From contig NZ_PVXO01000027.1 of assembly GCF_002995785.1 (NCBI RefSeq), forward strand, positions 42,179-106,178: 64,000 nucleotides of DNA, written 5' to 3'. The position numbers were made by a program, and so were the translations under genes. Position 1 is the stretch's first letter; every line of letters starts with the position of its first letter. The notes under the pieces were generated by a model. The model made no database searches and had not been told where the DNA came from. It saw only the letters and a program-made list of their open reading frames with translations. This document shows positions 38,919 to 46,310 of this stretch, in pieces. The stretch is from Clostridium liquoris (GTDB lineage Bacteria > Bacillota > Clostridia > Clostridiales > Clostridiaceae).

Positions 38919-39971
38919 TTGTTGACATTATGCATGATAGTTAAAAATGAAGAACAAACATTGAAAAACTGCCTGTCCAGAGCAGCTGATTTAGCAAAGG
39001 AGCTAGTTATAGTAGATACAGGTTCTACTGACAAAACAAAATCTATTGCATTAGAATTTACAGACAAAGTTTATGATTTTAAGTGGTGTAACGATTTTGC
39101 AAAGGCAAGAAACTTTTCCATATCAAAGGCATCTAATGATTGGGTGATAGTGTTGGATGCAGATGAATTTATAGAGGATTTTGATAGAAAAGGCATTTTA
39201 AAATTCATAAGCAATGAAAACAATTGCAAAAAAGTCGGTAGAATTAAAAGAAAAAGCTTAATGGAAGATTCTTTTGGAGTAAAAAAATACTTTGAGAGAG
39301 TAAACAGGGTATTCAACAAAAAATATTTTCATTATAAAGGAATAATTCATGAGCAGATTTCAAGTATGGATGGCGAAGCTTATGAAACGGAAAATTTGGC
39401 TATTAGCGTAGATCACATAGGATATACCAAGGAAGTTGTGAATAGAACAAACAAGTTAAAAAGAAATATTGATTTGCTGAATGAGGCTATGAAGGATGCA
39501 CCTGATGATCCATATCTGCAGTACCAGTTGGGAAAATCTTATTATATGTTGAAAAACTATAATAAGGCTTCAACTTGTTTTGAAATGGCCTTAAAACATG
39601 ATGTGGACTACAGGCTGGAATATGTATCCGACCTGGTAGAAACCTATGGATATTCACTTATTGACAGCGGCAGGTATTCTGATGCATTAAAATTAGAAAA
39701 GTTTGCAAAGTATTATGCCAATGCTGATTTCTGCTTTTTAATGGCACTGATATATATGAACAATGCAAAATTTACATTAGCTGTTGAAAACTATATGAAA
39801 TGCACTAGGTTTGAAGAAAGCAAGGTTGAAGGAGTTACATCCTATTTGTCATACTACAATATAGGGGTTATATATGACGTGCTTGGTTTTAAGGAAAAGG
39901 CATTGGAATATTACAATATGTGTGGAAACTATGAGCCAGCTATTGCAAGACGTAAAGCACAGCTAAACTGA
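38919..39971 (+). CDS. GT2 glycosyltransferase (second), probable flagellin modification
   Basis: A 350-residue paralog of the transferase at 33.4 kb: TLCMIVKNEEQTLKNCL, VDTGSTDKTKSIA and VLDADEFIEDF (metal-binding DxD), then a TPR-like tail (YLQYQLGKSYYMLKNYNKASTCFEMAL). It lacks the long C-terminal half of its paralog. I place the start at TTG 38919, 8 nt after AAAGGGGA; the in-frame ATG 38895 has no ribosome-binding site and lies upstream of it. It belongs to the same island and probably acts on the same glycan. Confidence 0.82.
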   Translation: MLTLCMIVKNEEQTLKNCLSRAADLAKELVIVDTGSTDKTKSIALEFTDKVYDFKWCNDFAKARNFSISKASNDWVIVLDADEFIEDFDRKGILKFISNENNCKKVGRIKRKSLMEDSFGVKKYFERVNRVFNKKYFHYKGIIHEQISSMDGEAYETENLAISVDHIGYTKEVVNRTNKLKRNIDLLNEAMKDAPDDPYLQYQLGKSYYMLKNYNKASTCFEMALKHDVDYRLEYVSDLVETYGYSLIDSGRYSDALKLEKFAKYYANADFCFLMALIYMNNAKFTLAVENYMKCTRFEESKVEGVTSYLSYYNIGVIYDVLGFKEKALEYYNMCGNYEPAIARRKAQLN

Positions 39972-39991
39972 TTGATTGTCAGGAGCATATC

Positions 39992-40504
39992 ATGAAAAAA
40001 CTACAAACTAAACAAAAAATATTATTATTCTTAAGTCTTATATTCCTTATAAGTTCAGTTTCCATAAGTGCTTATAAAACTGTAACTAATTTTAAAGACA
40101 TATCTTTTAATAAGAATATTGATGACAATGTTAAAGTGAAAAAGATTAATGACTTAGAAAATGAAAAAGAAATTAAAAATAGAATATTAGCACTTGTAGA
40201 GACTTTAGGTGAAGCTGTAGATTATATGAAGAACAATCTGAATGAAGAAAAATTAACTGAAGCTATTTCAATGACAGAGGATTGTATAAAGGCATTAGAT
40301 AGTATAGAAAATGGGTTAAACAAATTAAGCAGCAAGGACAAAATAAATAGTTTAAATAAACAAACCCAGATTTTAAAGGCTTATTTTTATGATTTTAAGT
40401 CTAATTTGGGAAAAGGGGATTTAGAGAAAAGTTTGGATATAATTTCTTCTATACAAAAGGAATACATACATTGGAAGAAGCAAATTAAAGGGTTTTTGAT
40501 TTAA
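39992..40504 (+). CDS. Membrane-anchored protein of unknown function
   Basis: A 170-residue protein with an N-terminal signal anchor (residues about 9-28, ILLFLSLIFLISSVSISA) and an extracellular charged helical region of about 140 residues. No cysteine or cleavage motif is clear, so it probably remains anchored. I do not recognise the family. It begins 20 nt after the glycosyltransferase stop and its own stop lies in the loop of a terminator, so it closes the glycosylation operon. A role in surface presentation or glycan handling is only suggested by position. No strong ribosome-binding site is seen. Confidence 0.7.
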   Translation: MKKLQTKQKILLFLSLIFLISSVSISAYKTVTNFKDISFNKNIDDNVKVKKINDLENEKEIKNRILALVETLGEAVDYMKNNLNEEKLTEAISMTEDCIKALDSIENGLNKLSSKDKINSLNKQTQILKAYFYDFKSNLGKGDLEKSLDIISSIQKEYIHWKKQIKGFLI

Positions 40505-40518
40505 CAAAAACCCTTTTT
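40487..40518 (+). terminator. Terminator of the glycosylation operon
   Basis: AAAGGGTTTTTG and CAAAAACCCTTT form a perfect 12-bp stem; the stop codon of the preceding gene lies in the 6-nt loop; T residues follow. Confidence 0.9.
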
Positions 40519-40529
40519 AAATTCCAGAT

Positions 40530-40556
40530 TAAGTTTTAATAAGTTTTATACGATAA
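40530..40556 (+). promoter_or_regulatory. Sigma-28 promoter of flagellin 2
   Basis: TAAG at 40530-40533, 15 nt, then TACGATAA at 40549-40556, just past the preceding terminator. One base off in the -35. Confidence 0.6.
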
Positions 40557-40561
40557 ATAGA

Positions 40562-40596
40562 AGGCAAGGAAGCCTAGGAAAAGATAACAGGGAGGT
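40562..40596 (+). promoter_or_regulatory. Candidate CsrA-binding leader of flagellin 2
   Basis: A small hairpin AGGC-AAGGAA-GCCT (40562-40575) has GGA in its loop, and the ribosome-binding site is ACAGGGAGGT (40587-40596), a full match to ACARGGANGU. Same two-site layout as flagellin 1, though the stem is only 4 bp. Confidence 0.6.
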
Positions 40597-40602
40597 GAAA
40601 AG

Positions 40603-41427
40603 ATGTTTATTAGTAGTAATGGATTTCTTTTGAATTCCTTTGAAAAGTTGACAAGCAATAGAACATCTAAAAACCAATTTACAGAAAAATTGTCCTCAGG
40701 TAAAAGAATAAATAGAGCAGCAGATGATGCAGGTGGATTATCCATAAGTGAAAGTTTAAAGGCTCAAATAAGAGGATTGAGTATGGCAGGAAAAAACACA
40801 CAGGATGGCATTTCTATGCTTCAAGTAGCAGATGGTGCCATGGATGAAATAACTAAAACTCTTCATAGGATGAAAGAACTATCAGTACAAGCGTCTAATG
40901 ATATTTTAACGGAGGGTGATAGACGAGCTATAGGAGAAGAGTTTAATCAGTTAAAAGAAAATATAGAAAATATATCGCAAAATACAGAGTTTAATGGAAT
41001 AAAGATCTTAAATGAGGATAAAACACTAGTTATTCAAACAAGAGATAACCCTTATGCTAGTTATAATGTAAAGCTAAATAATAATTCTTTACAAGCTTTA
41101 GGCATAGATAGCACAAGTATAAATACTGCAGCTAATTCTAATGAAGCTAATGGAAAGATTAAAGATGCCTTAGATACAGTTATAAAAAATAGAGTGAAAA
41201 TTGGCACCCATTTAAATAACCTTCAACATGCCTTTAATAATGCAAGTAATTCTGGTAGTAATTTAACTTCTTCTTTATCTCAAATTGAAGATGTAGATAT
41301 GGCAGCAACTCTTATGAAATCAGTTAAAGATGACCTACTTATAAATTATAATAAATCCATGTTAGTATCATCAAAACAAAGTAACGAAGGAGTAAATACT
41401 GTAATAAATAAATGGTTGTTAGGTTAA
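40603..41427 (+). CDS. Flagellin 2 (divergent)
   Basis: A 274-residue flagellin paralog. D1 helices are clear (KLSSGKRINRAADDAGGLSISESLKAQIRGLSMAGKNTQDGISMLQVADGAM; LSQIEDVDMAATLMKSV), but both ends diverge: the start is MFISSNGFLLNSFEKL and the end is NEGVNTVINKWLLG, lacking the usual PQGVLQLLR-like D0 helix end. The protein may still be exported and join the filament, perhaps at a minor or proximal place. Expression signals look functional: own sigma-28 promoter, strong ribosome-binding site and CsrA-like leader. Confidence 0.9.
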   Translation: MFISSNGFLLNSFEKLTSNRTSKNQFTEKLSSGKRINRAADDAGGLSISESLKAQIRGLSMAGKNTQDGISMLQVADGAMDEITKTLHRMKELSVQASNDILTEGDRRAIGEEFNQLKENIENISQNTEFNGIKILNEDKTLVIQTRDNPYASYNVKLNNNSLQALGIDSTSINTAANSNEANGKIKDALDTVIKNRVKIGTHLNNLQHAFNNASNSGSNLTSSLSQIEDVDMAATLMKSVKDDLLINYNKSMLVSSKQSNEGVNTVINKWLLG

Positions 41428-41628
41428 CTGCGGTTTGGGGAAAAGTGGAGGTTAGACAATCAATAGAAAAGTTATTAATGCATTTAGGTTATTTTAAGTA
41501 TTTAAATACATTTTGGAGCTTTTGAAAATTCAGTGTAAAAACTTAAGCAATTTGGTATAATTAAAGTATGCAATATTGTAAAGTGCTTTTAAATATTTAA
41601 TAATAAAATTTAAGGGTTGTGATAATTT

Positions 41629-42039
41629 ATGTATTTAAATGAGGATACAATTAATAAAATAATAGACTATTCCTTAAAAATAATAAAACCATATTTAATT
41701 TATATATTTGGCTCTGCTGTCAATGGAAATTTCAATGGAAATAGTGATATAGATATAGCTTTTTTAAGTGATAAAGAATTTAGTGATTATGAAGTTTTTA
41801 TTATGGCACAGGAGTTAGCTGATATTGTAAAAAGGGATGTGGACTTGATAAATCTAAAAAAGGCTTCTACAGTTTTCAAAGCTCAAGTAGTAGGAACAGG
41901 AGAAAAGGTTTACTGTACAGATGAAACTAGACGAATGTATTTTGAAATGCGATCTTTTAAGGAGTATGCTCTTTTAAATGAAGAAAGGGAAACAATAATG
42001 GAAAACATTAAGAAGAGGGGTTCTGTATATGGGAAATGA
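41629..42039 (+). CDS. MNT-domain nucleotidyltransferase (MntA-like antitoxin), orphaned
   Basis: A 136-residue minimal nucleotidyltransferase. The active site is intact: IFGSAVNGNFNGNSDIDIAFL (GSx10DxD) and the third acidic residue in KRDVDLINL. In type VII toxin-antitoxin pairs, MntA modifies and neutralises the HEPN RNase HepT encoded next to it. Here the partner, starting 11 nt before this gene's stop, is reduced to a remnant. The gene may persist as a harmless leftover or act on another HEPN protein. ATG 41629 has AAGGGTTGTG upstream. Confidence 0.88.
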   Translation: MYLNEDTINKIIDYSLKIIKPYLIYIFGSAVNGNFNGNSDIDIAFLSDKEFSDYEVFIMAQELADIVKRDVDLINLKKASTVFKAQVVGTGEKVYCTDETRRMYFEMRSFKEYALLNEERETIMENIKKRGSVYGK

Positions 42040-42137
42040 TGTAATATACAGTAAATTTAGATATAATACAAGAGATTATTGAGAAACATTTATCAGATTT
42101 TAGTGCTTTTATAGAGGTGATATTGGGAAGATTGTAA
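42029..42137 (+). pseudogene. hepT (HEPN toxin) remnant with internal deletion
   Basis: ATG 42029 overlaps the MNT gene as hepT normally does and reads MGNDVIYSK, a HepT-like start, but stops after 17 codons. In another frame just downstream, codons read VNLDIIQEIIEKHLSDFSAFIEVILGRL then a stop at 42135, which resembles the C-terminal helix of HepT. Most of the middle, including the RX4-6H RNase motif, is absent. This looks like a deletion of roughly 80-90 codons. Confidence 0.7.
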
Positions 42138-42150
42138 AAAATGATAGTGA

Positions 42151-42179
42151 AAACCACCCTGATTCCAGGGTGGTTTTTT
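42151..42179 (+). terminator. Terminator after the MNT/hepT locus
   Basis: AAACCACCCTG and CAGGGTGGTTT pair perfectly around ATTC, then a T run. The site closes the former toxin-antitoxin operon. Confidence 0.93.
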
Positions 42180-42402
42180 ATATAGAAGAGCAGGTGTAAA
42201 CATCTATTGATTTAAAATGCTAATTTGATATACTAGTAAAGTTGAATTTAGTATTTAAAGAAATGTCCTCTTATTATTAAGTAAAGATTTATATACGCCT
42301 CACCTTTTTATTACATATTATTTAATTTTATTAAATAAATATATAATATGCTAATGAAATAGGATGTATTATTATAAATATTGTAAAACATTTTGTAACA
42401 TA
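42180..42402. other. Gene-free AT-rich spacer
   Basis: Part of a 321-bp gap between the hepT remnant and the GGDEF-EAL gene. Beyond the terminator before it and the promoter after it I see no frame, repeat or RNA structure I can support. I looked for a cyclic-di-GMP riboswitch and found none of its conserved blocks. Confidence 0.5.
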
Positions 42403-42431
42403 TTGTTAAAAGTTCGGATAGAATATATAAT
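42403..42431 (+). promoter_or_regulatory. SigA promoter of the GGDEF-EAL gene
   Basis: TTGTTA, 17-nt spacer, TATAAT, 28 nt before the start codon. Good hexamers at ideal spacing. Confidence 0.55.
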
Positions 42432-42458
42432 TATAATAAGAAGCAGAGGTGAGAAATT

Positions 42459-44009
42459 ATGAATATAAAAAATACTAAAGGAAAGCTAAACAAATACATA
42501 TTAGTTCAAATAGCATTGGTAACTTTGTTATTAATATTATTTCAAAGTACTTTTTACAAATATAAAATGAATATGCTGATGTATAATTCCACTCTAATTA
42601 TAATTCTATGTGTTATATTTTACTTAGAAGTAAAAATACAAAGTAAGGATAAAAGGATTGATGAGCTTATAAAGTCGGAAGATGAGCTAAGAGAAGAGAT
42701 ATTTCTAGCCTCCTGCGATGAGTTAACTAATCTCCCTAATAAAGAGATGTTCATAAAAAGCTTGCAGAAAACTATAGATAAAATTATAAAAACCAATAGC
42801 AATGAAAAAATTGCAGTAATGTTTTTGGATTTAGATAATTTTAAGAAGATAAATGATACTTTAGGACACAATTATGGGGATGAATTATTAAAGATAGTTG
42901 CGGAAATTCTTAAATTTTATGTGGGAGAGGGTAACTATATTTCCAGAATTGGAGGAGATGAATTTTTAATATTCATATGTTGTGATAAGGATTGCAATAA
43001 TGTAGTCAATTTATGTGAAAATATAAAGGGTATGTTCATTGAACCTTTAAAAATAGGAAATAAATATGCTTGTACTTCGGTAAGCATTGGAATAAGTATA
43101 TTTCCCCAGGATAGTACTGATGTAAATATTCTTATTAAAAATGCAGATATTGCTATGTATAAAGGAAAGAATTCTGGCAAAAATAGTTATTGTTTTTTCA
43201 CCAATAATATGAGACAGGAAATGGAAAGAAAGAGTGAAATTGAAAAATATTTAAGAAATGCATTAGAAAATAATGAATTACAGGTGTACTATCAACCTCA
43301 AATTCATGTAAGCGGGAAAAAATTAGCGGGTTTTGAGGCACTATTAAGATGGAATAGTAAAGAACTAGGGTGGATTTCTCCAGTGGAGTTTATACCAATA
43401 GCTGAAGAAACATCACTTATAATTCCTATAGGAGAGTGGCTTATTAAGACTGTATGCAATCAGTATGTGGAATGGATGAAAAAAGGATATGCTCCCTTTA
43501 CTATTGCAATTAATTTATCCGCTGTACAAATACAGAATAAAGATTTTGGTGAAAAAATAAGAAGGATTATTAAAGAAACTAATATAGATCCTAAATATAT
43601 AGAATTTGAAATTGCAGAAACAATGCTTATGGAATCCTTAGAGTGCAGCATTAAGCTATTAAAAGAATTTAAAGAATTAGGTGTAAAGGTTGCTATAGAC
43701 AATTTTGGTATAGGATATTCTTCATTTAAACATTTAAAAGGTTTGCCTATAAATACCATAAAGATTGATAAGTCTTTTATTGATGATATAGATTTAAATT
43801 CTAGTGATAGGGATATTACACATGGAATAATTAAATTAGCTCACAAAATAAATATGGAAGTAATAGCTGAAGGAGTGGGAAAAGAAGGGCAAGTATCTTT
43901 GTTAGAGCATATGGAATGTGATAAAATTCAAGGCTATTATTTTAGCAGACCACTTAGTCTGGAATCAGCAGAAAGTATGTTAGAAAGTGCGGATCACTTT
44001 TTTAAATAA
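42459..44009 (+). CDS. Membrane GGDEF-EAL cyclic-di-GMP protein
   Basis: A 516-residue protein with two N-terminal membrane segments (about 13-30 and 37-53) and almost no extracellular part. The GGDEF domain (about 80-245) has an intact SRIGGDEFLIF active site but no RxxD inhibition site upstream. The EAL domain (about 260-510) has FEALLRW, NLSAVQI, EIAETML, KIDKSFI and AEGV, but the metal motif reads DNFGIGYSS instead of the usual DDFGTGYSS. Synthase activity is therefore likely, while hydrolase activity is doubtful. Cyclic-di-GMP commonly opposes motility, which fits the surroundings. ATG 42459 follows AGAGGTGAG. Confidence 0.9.
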   Translation: MNIKNTKGKLNKYILVQIALVTLLLILFQSTFYKYKMNMLMYNSTLIIILCVIFYLEVKIQSKDKRIDELIKSEDELREEIFLASCDELTNLPNKEMFIKSLQKTIDKIIKTNSNEKIAVMFLDLDNFKKINDTLGHNYGDELLKIVAEILKFYVGEGNYISRIGGDEFLIFICCDKDCNNVVNLCENIKGMFIEPLKIGNKYACTSVSIGISIFPQDSTDVNILIKNADIAMYKGKNSGKNSYCFFTNNMRQEMERKSEIEKYLRNALENNELQVYYQPQIHVSGKKLAGFEALLRWNSKELGWISPVEFIPIAEETSLIIPIGEWLIKTVCNQYVEWMKKGYAPFTIAINLSAVQIQNKDFGEKIRRIIKETNIDPKYIEFEIAETMLMESLECSIKLLKEFKELGVKVAIDNFGIGYSSFKHLKGLPINTIKIDKSFIDDIDLNSSDRDITHGIIKLAHKINMEVIAEGVGKEGQVSLLEHMECDKIQGYYFSRPLSLESAESMLESADHFFK

Positions 44010-44014
44010 TAAAG

Positions 44015-44048
44015 AAAGATATGGTTAATAAGCCATGTCTTTTTTTTT
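44015..44048 (+). terminator. Terminator after the GGDEF-EAL gene
   Basis: AAAGATATGG pairs with CCATGTCTTT (one U-G wobble) around TTAATAAG, followed by eight T residues. Confidence 0.85.
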
Positions 44049-44092
44049 ATATAAAATTAAATCTTTGTTAACACAATAGACATACTTTAATA

Positions 44093-44120
44093 TTGACTAA
44101 TAGTCATATTGGTATATAAT
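44093..44120 (+). promoter_or_regulatory. Promoter of the MMPL operon
   Basis: TTGACT, 16-nt spacer, TATAAT. The -35 lies within the first of two 13-bp palindromes and the second lies just downstream of the -10, so bound repressor would block RNA polymerase. Confidence 0.7.
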
Positions 44121-44147
44121 AAAAAGGTACCAATTGACTATTAGTCA
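44094..44147. promoter_or_regulatory. Paired operators, probably for the TetR repressor
   Basis: Two near-identical palindromes, TGACTAATAGTCA (44094-44106) and TGACTATTAGTCA (44135-44147), have centres 41 bp apart, close to four helical turns. They straddle the promoter. The TetR gene at 49.4 kb is the obvious candidate for the binding protein. Confidence 0.7.
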
Positions 44148-44176
44148 TAAATTTGGGGCAACAAGGAGGGAATACA

Positions 44177-46273
44177 ATGAAAAAATTTGGTAAATTAATA
44201 GCGGAAAAAAGAGTTTTAGTATTAATTATTTCAGTGCTATTACTGATACCATCCTTTTGGGGAATGGCGAAAACCAAGGTAAACTATGATATGCTAGAGT
44301 ACTTACCGAAGAATTTGGATTCTATGAAGGGACAAGAGATACTGGATAAAAAGTTTTCAAATGCAGCAAATTCTATGCTGATAATTGAAAATATGGAAAG
44401 CAAAGATGTTTTAAAGTTAAAAGATAATATATCAGAGATAAGTGGAGTGGAAAAAGTAATTTGGATAAGTGATATGCTGGATACTAGTATACCAAAAGAA
44501 ATACTGCCAGAGGAAATAAAGGATAGTTTTTATAGTAAAAATTCTACTATGCTTATAATACGATATACTGATTCTGCATCTTCAGAAAAAACACAAAAGG
44601 CTATAGGAGAGATAAGGAATATTACAGATAAGCAGTGTTTCCTAAGCGGAGCATCTGCCATAGTTAAGGATACAAAGGATTTATCAGATAAAGAAACGCC
44701 TTTTTATATTTTGATAGCAGTAATACTTTCAATAATAGTACTTGCTCTTACTATGGAATCTACTATAATACCATTTATATTTTTAATTAGTATGGGTTTT
44801 GCAATAATGTATAACATGGGGACTAATATATTTTTAGGGCAGGTTTCTTATGTAACCAAGTCAATTGCAGCAGTATTGCAATTGGGAGTTACTATGGATT
44901 ATTCTATATTCTTACTTCATAGATATGAGGAAGAAAAATTGAAGTTTAATGATAGAAATGAGGCCATGGGGGAGGCTATTGCAAATACTATAACTTCTAT
45001 TTCAGGAAGCTCTCTTACCACTATAGCAGGATTTTTAGCATTATGCTCTATGCAGTTAAGCCTAGGTAAAGATATAGGAATTGTCATGGCTAAAGGAGTT
45101 TTACTAGGAGTTATATCAACAGTAACAATACTACCTGCTTTGATTTTAATGTTTGATAAATATATATACAAGTTTAAACATAAAACTGTACTGCCTGATT
45201 TTAGCAAGACGGCATCATTGGTATCAAAAAAGTACAAGGTATTTATTGCTATATTTTTATTAGCATTTATACCTGCAATATTTGGTAATAATCATTTGAA
45301 AGTTTATTATAACTTAGATAAATCTTTACCGGAGAATTTGCCTTCTATTATTGCTACAAATAAGTTAAAAGAAGACTATAACATGACCACCACACATTTT
45401 GCTTTAGTTAATGATGATGTGCCGCCTTATAAGAGAACTGAGATGATTAAGAAAATTGAGGAAGTTGATGGAGTAGATAAAGTTTTAGGATATGATAAAT
45501 TTGTTGGAGCAGCAATACCTGAATCTTTTGTACCAAATGACATTAAAGATTTGTTTAAAAAAGGTGGATATAATCTGATACTAGTAAATTCAAAATATAA
45601 ATCAGCTACAAATGAAGAAAATAATCAGATAGATGAAATAGAATCCATTGTGAAAAGTTATGATAAAAATGCAATGTTAACTGGTGAAGGAGTTCTAACA
45701 AAGGATTTAGTTCAATTAGCGGATAAGGATTTTAAAAGCTCCAATGCTATATCTATATTAGCTATATTTGCCATAATCTTTGCAGTATTTCAGTCAATAT
45801 CAATTCCAATTTTATTAGTAGCATCTATTGAACTGGCAATACTTATAAATATGAGCGTTTCCTTCTATATGGGAACTACAGTGCCTTTTATTGCTTCTAT
45901 AGTAATAGGCTGTATTCAGCTAGGGGCTACTGTTGATTACGCAATACTATTAACATCAAGATTTAAAGAGGAATTGCAAAATGGCTTAAATAAGTTTGAT
46001 GCTATGGAAAAAGCAGTTAAGGAGTCAGGAAAATCTATTGCTACCAGTGCACTAACATTCTTTGGTGCTACTTTTGGAGTTGGCATGATATCAAACTTGT
46101 CCATAATAAAAACCTTATGTACTATGATGGCAAGAGGAGCACTTATAAGTATGGTAGTAATAATCTTTATACTTCCTTCTATATTGTTAGTTTGCGAAAA
46201 ACTTATTGCTGTTACTAGCAGAAACTGGAGAAAAGATTCTGGATTTAAAATAGATAAAAAAACTGCTGTTTAA
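44177..46273 (+). CDS. MMPL/RND-family membrane exporter
   Basis: A 698-residue polytopic protein of the MMPL branch of the RND superfamily, built from two similar halves. Each has one membrane segment, an extracellular domain, then a cluster of five segments. Repeated features: IAAVLQLGVTMDYSIFLLHRYEEE in half one and IVIGCIQLGATVDYAILLTSRFKEE in half two, carrying the proton-relay-type Asp (TMDY, TVDY). Likely a proton-driven exporter of lipids or hydrophobic compounds. ATG 44177 follows AAGGAGGG. Its partner gene starts 37 nt after the stop and a TetR gene follows; paired operators cover the promoter. Confidence 0.9.
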   Translation: MKKFGKLIAEKRVLVLIISVLLLIPSFWGMAKTKVNYDMLEYLPKNLDSMKGQEILDKKFSNAANSMLIIENMESKDVLKLKDNISEISGVEKVIWISDMLDTSIPKEILPEEIKDSFYSKNSTMLIIRYTDSASSEKTQKAIGEIRNITDKQCFLSGASAIVKDTKDLSDKETPFYILIAVILSIIVLALTMESTIIPFIFLISMGFAIMYNMGTNIFLGQVSYVTKSIAAVLQLGVTMDYSIFLLHRYEEEKLKFNDRNEAMGEAIANTITSISGSSLTTIAGFLALCSMQLSLGKDIGIVMAKGVLLGVISTVTILPALILMFDKYIYKFKHKTVLPDFSKTASLVSKKYKVFIAIFLLAFIPAIFGNNHLKVYYNLDKSLPENLPSIIATNKLKEDYNMTTTHFALVNDDVPPYKRTEMIKKIEEVDGVDKVLGYDKFVGAAIPESFVPNDIKDLFKKGGYNLILVNSKYKSATNEENNQIDEIESIVKSYDKNAMLTGEGVLTKDLVQLADKDFKSSNAISILAIFAIIFAVFQSISIPILLVASIELAILINMSVSFYMGTTVPFIASIVIGCIQLGATVDYAILLTSRFKEELQNGLNKFDAMEKAVKESGKSIATSALTFFGATFGVGMISNLSIIKTLCTMMARGALISMVVIIFILPSILLVCEKLIAVTSRNWRKDSGFKIDKKTAV

Positions 46274-46310
46274 GAGATAACATAATAAATTTAAAAAAGG
46301 AGAGAGAACT

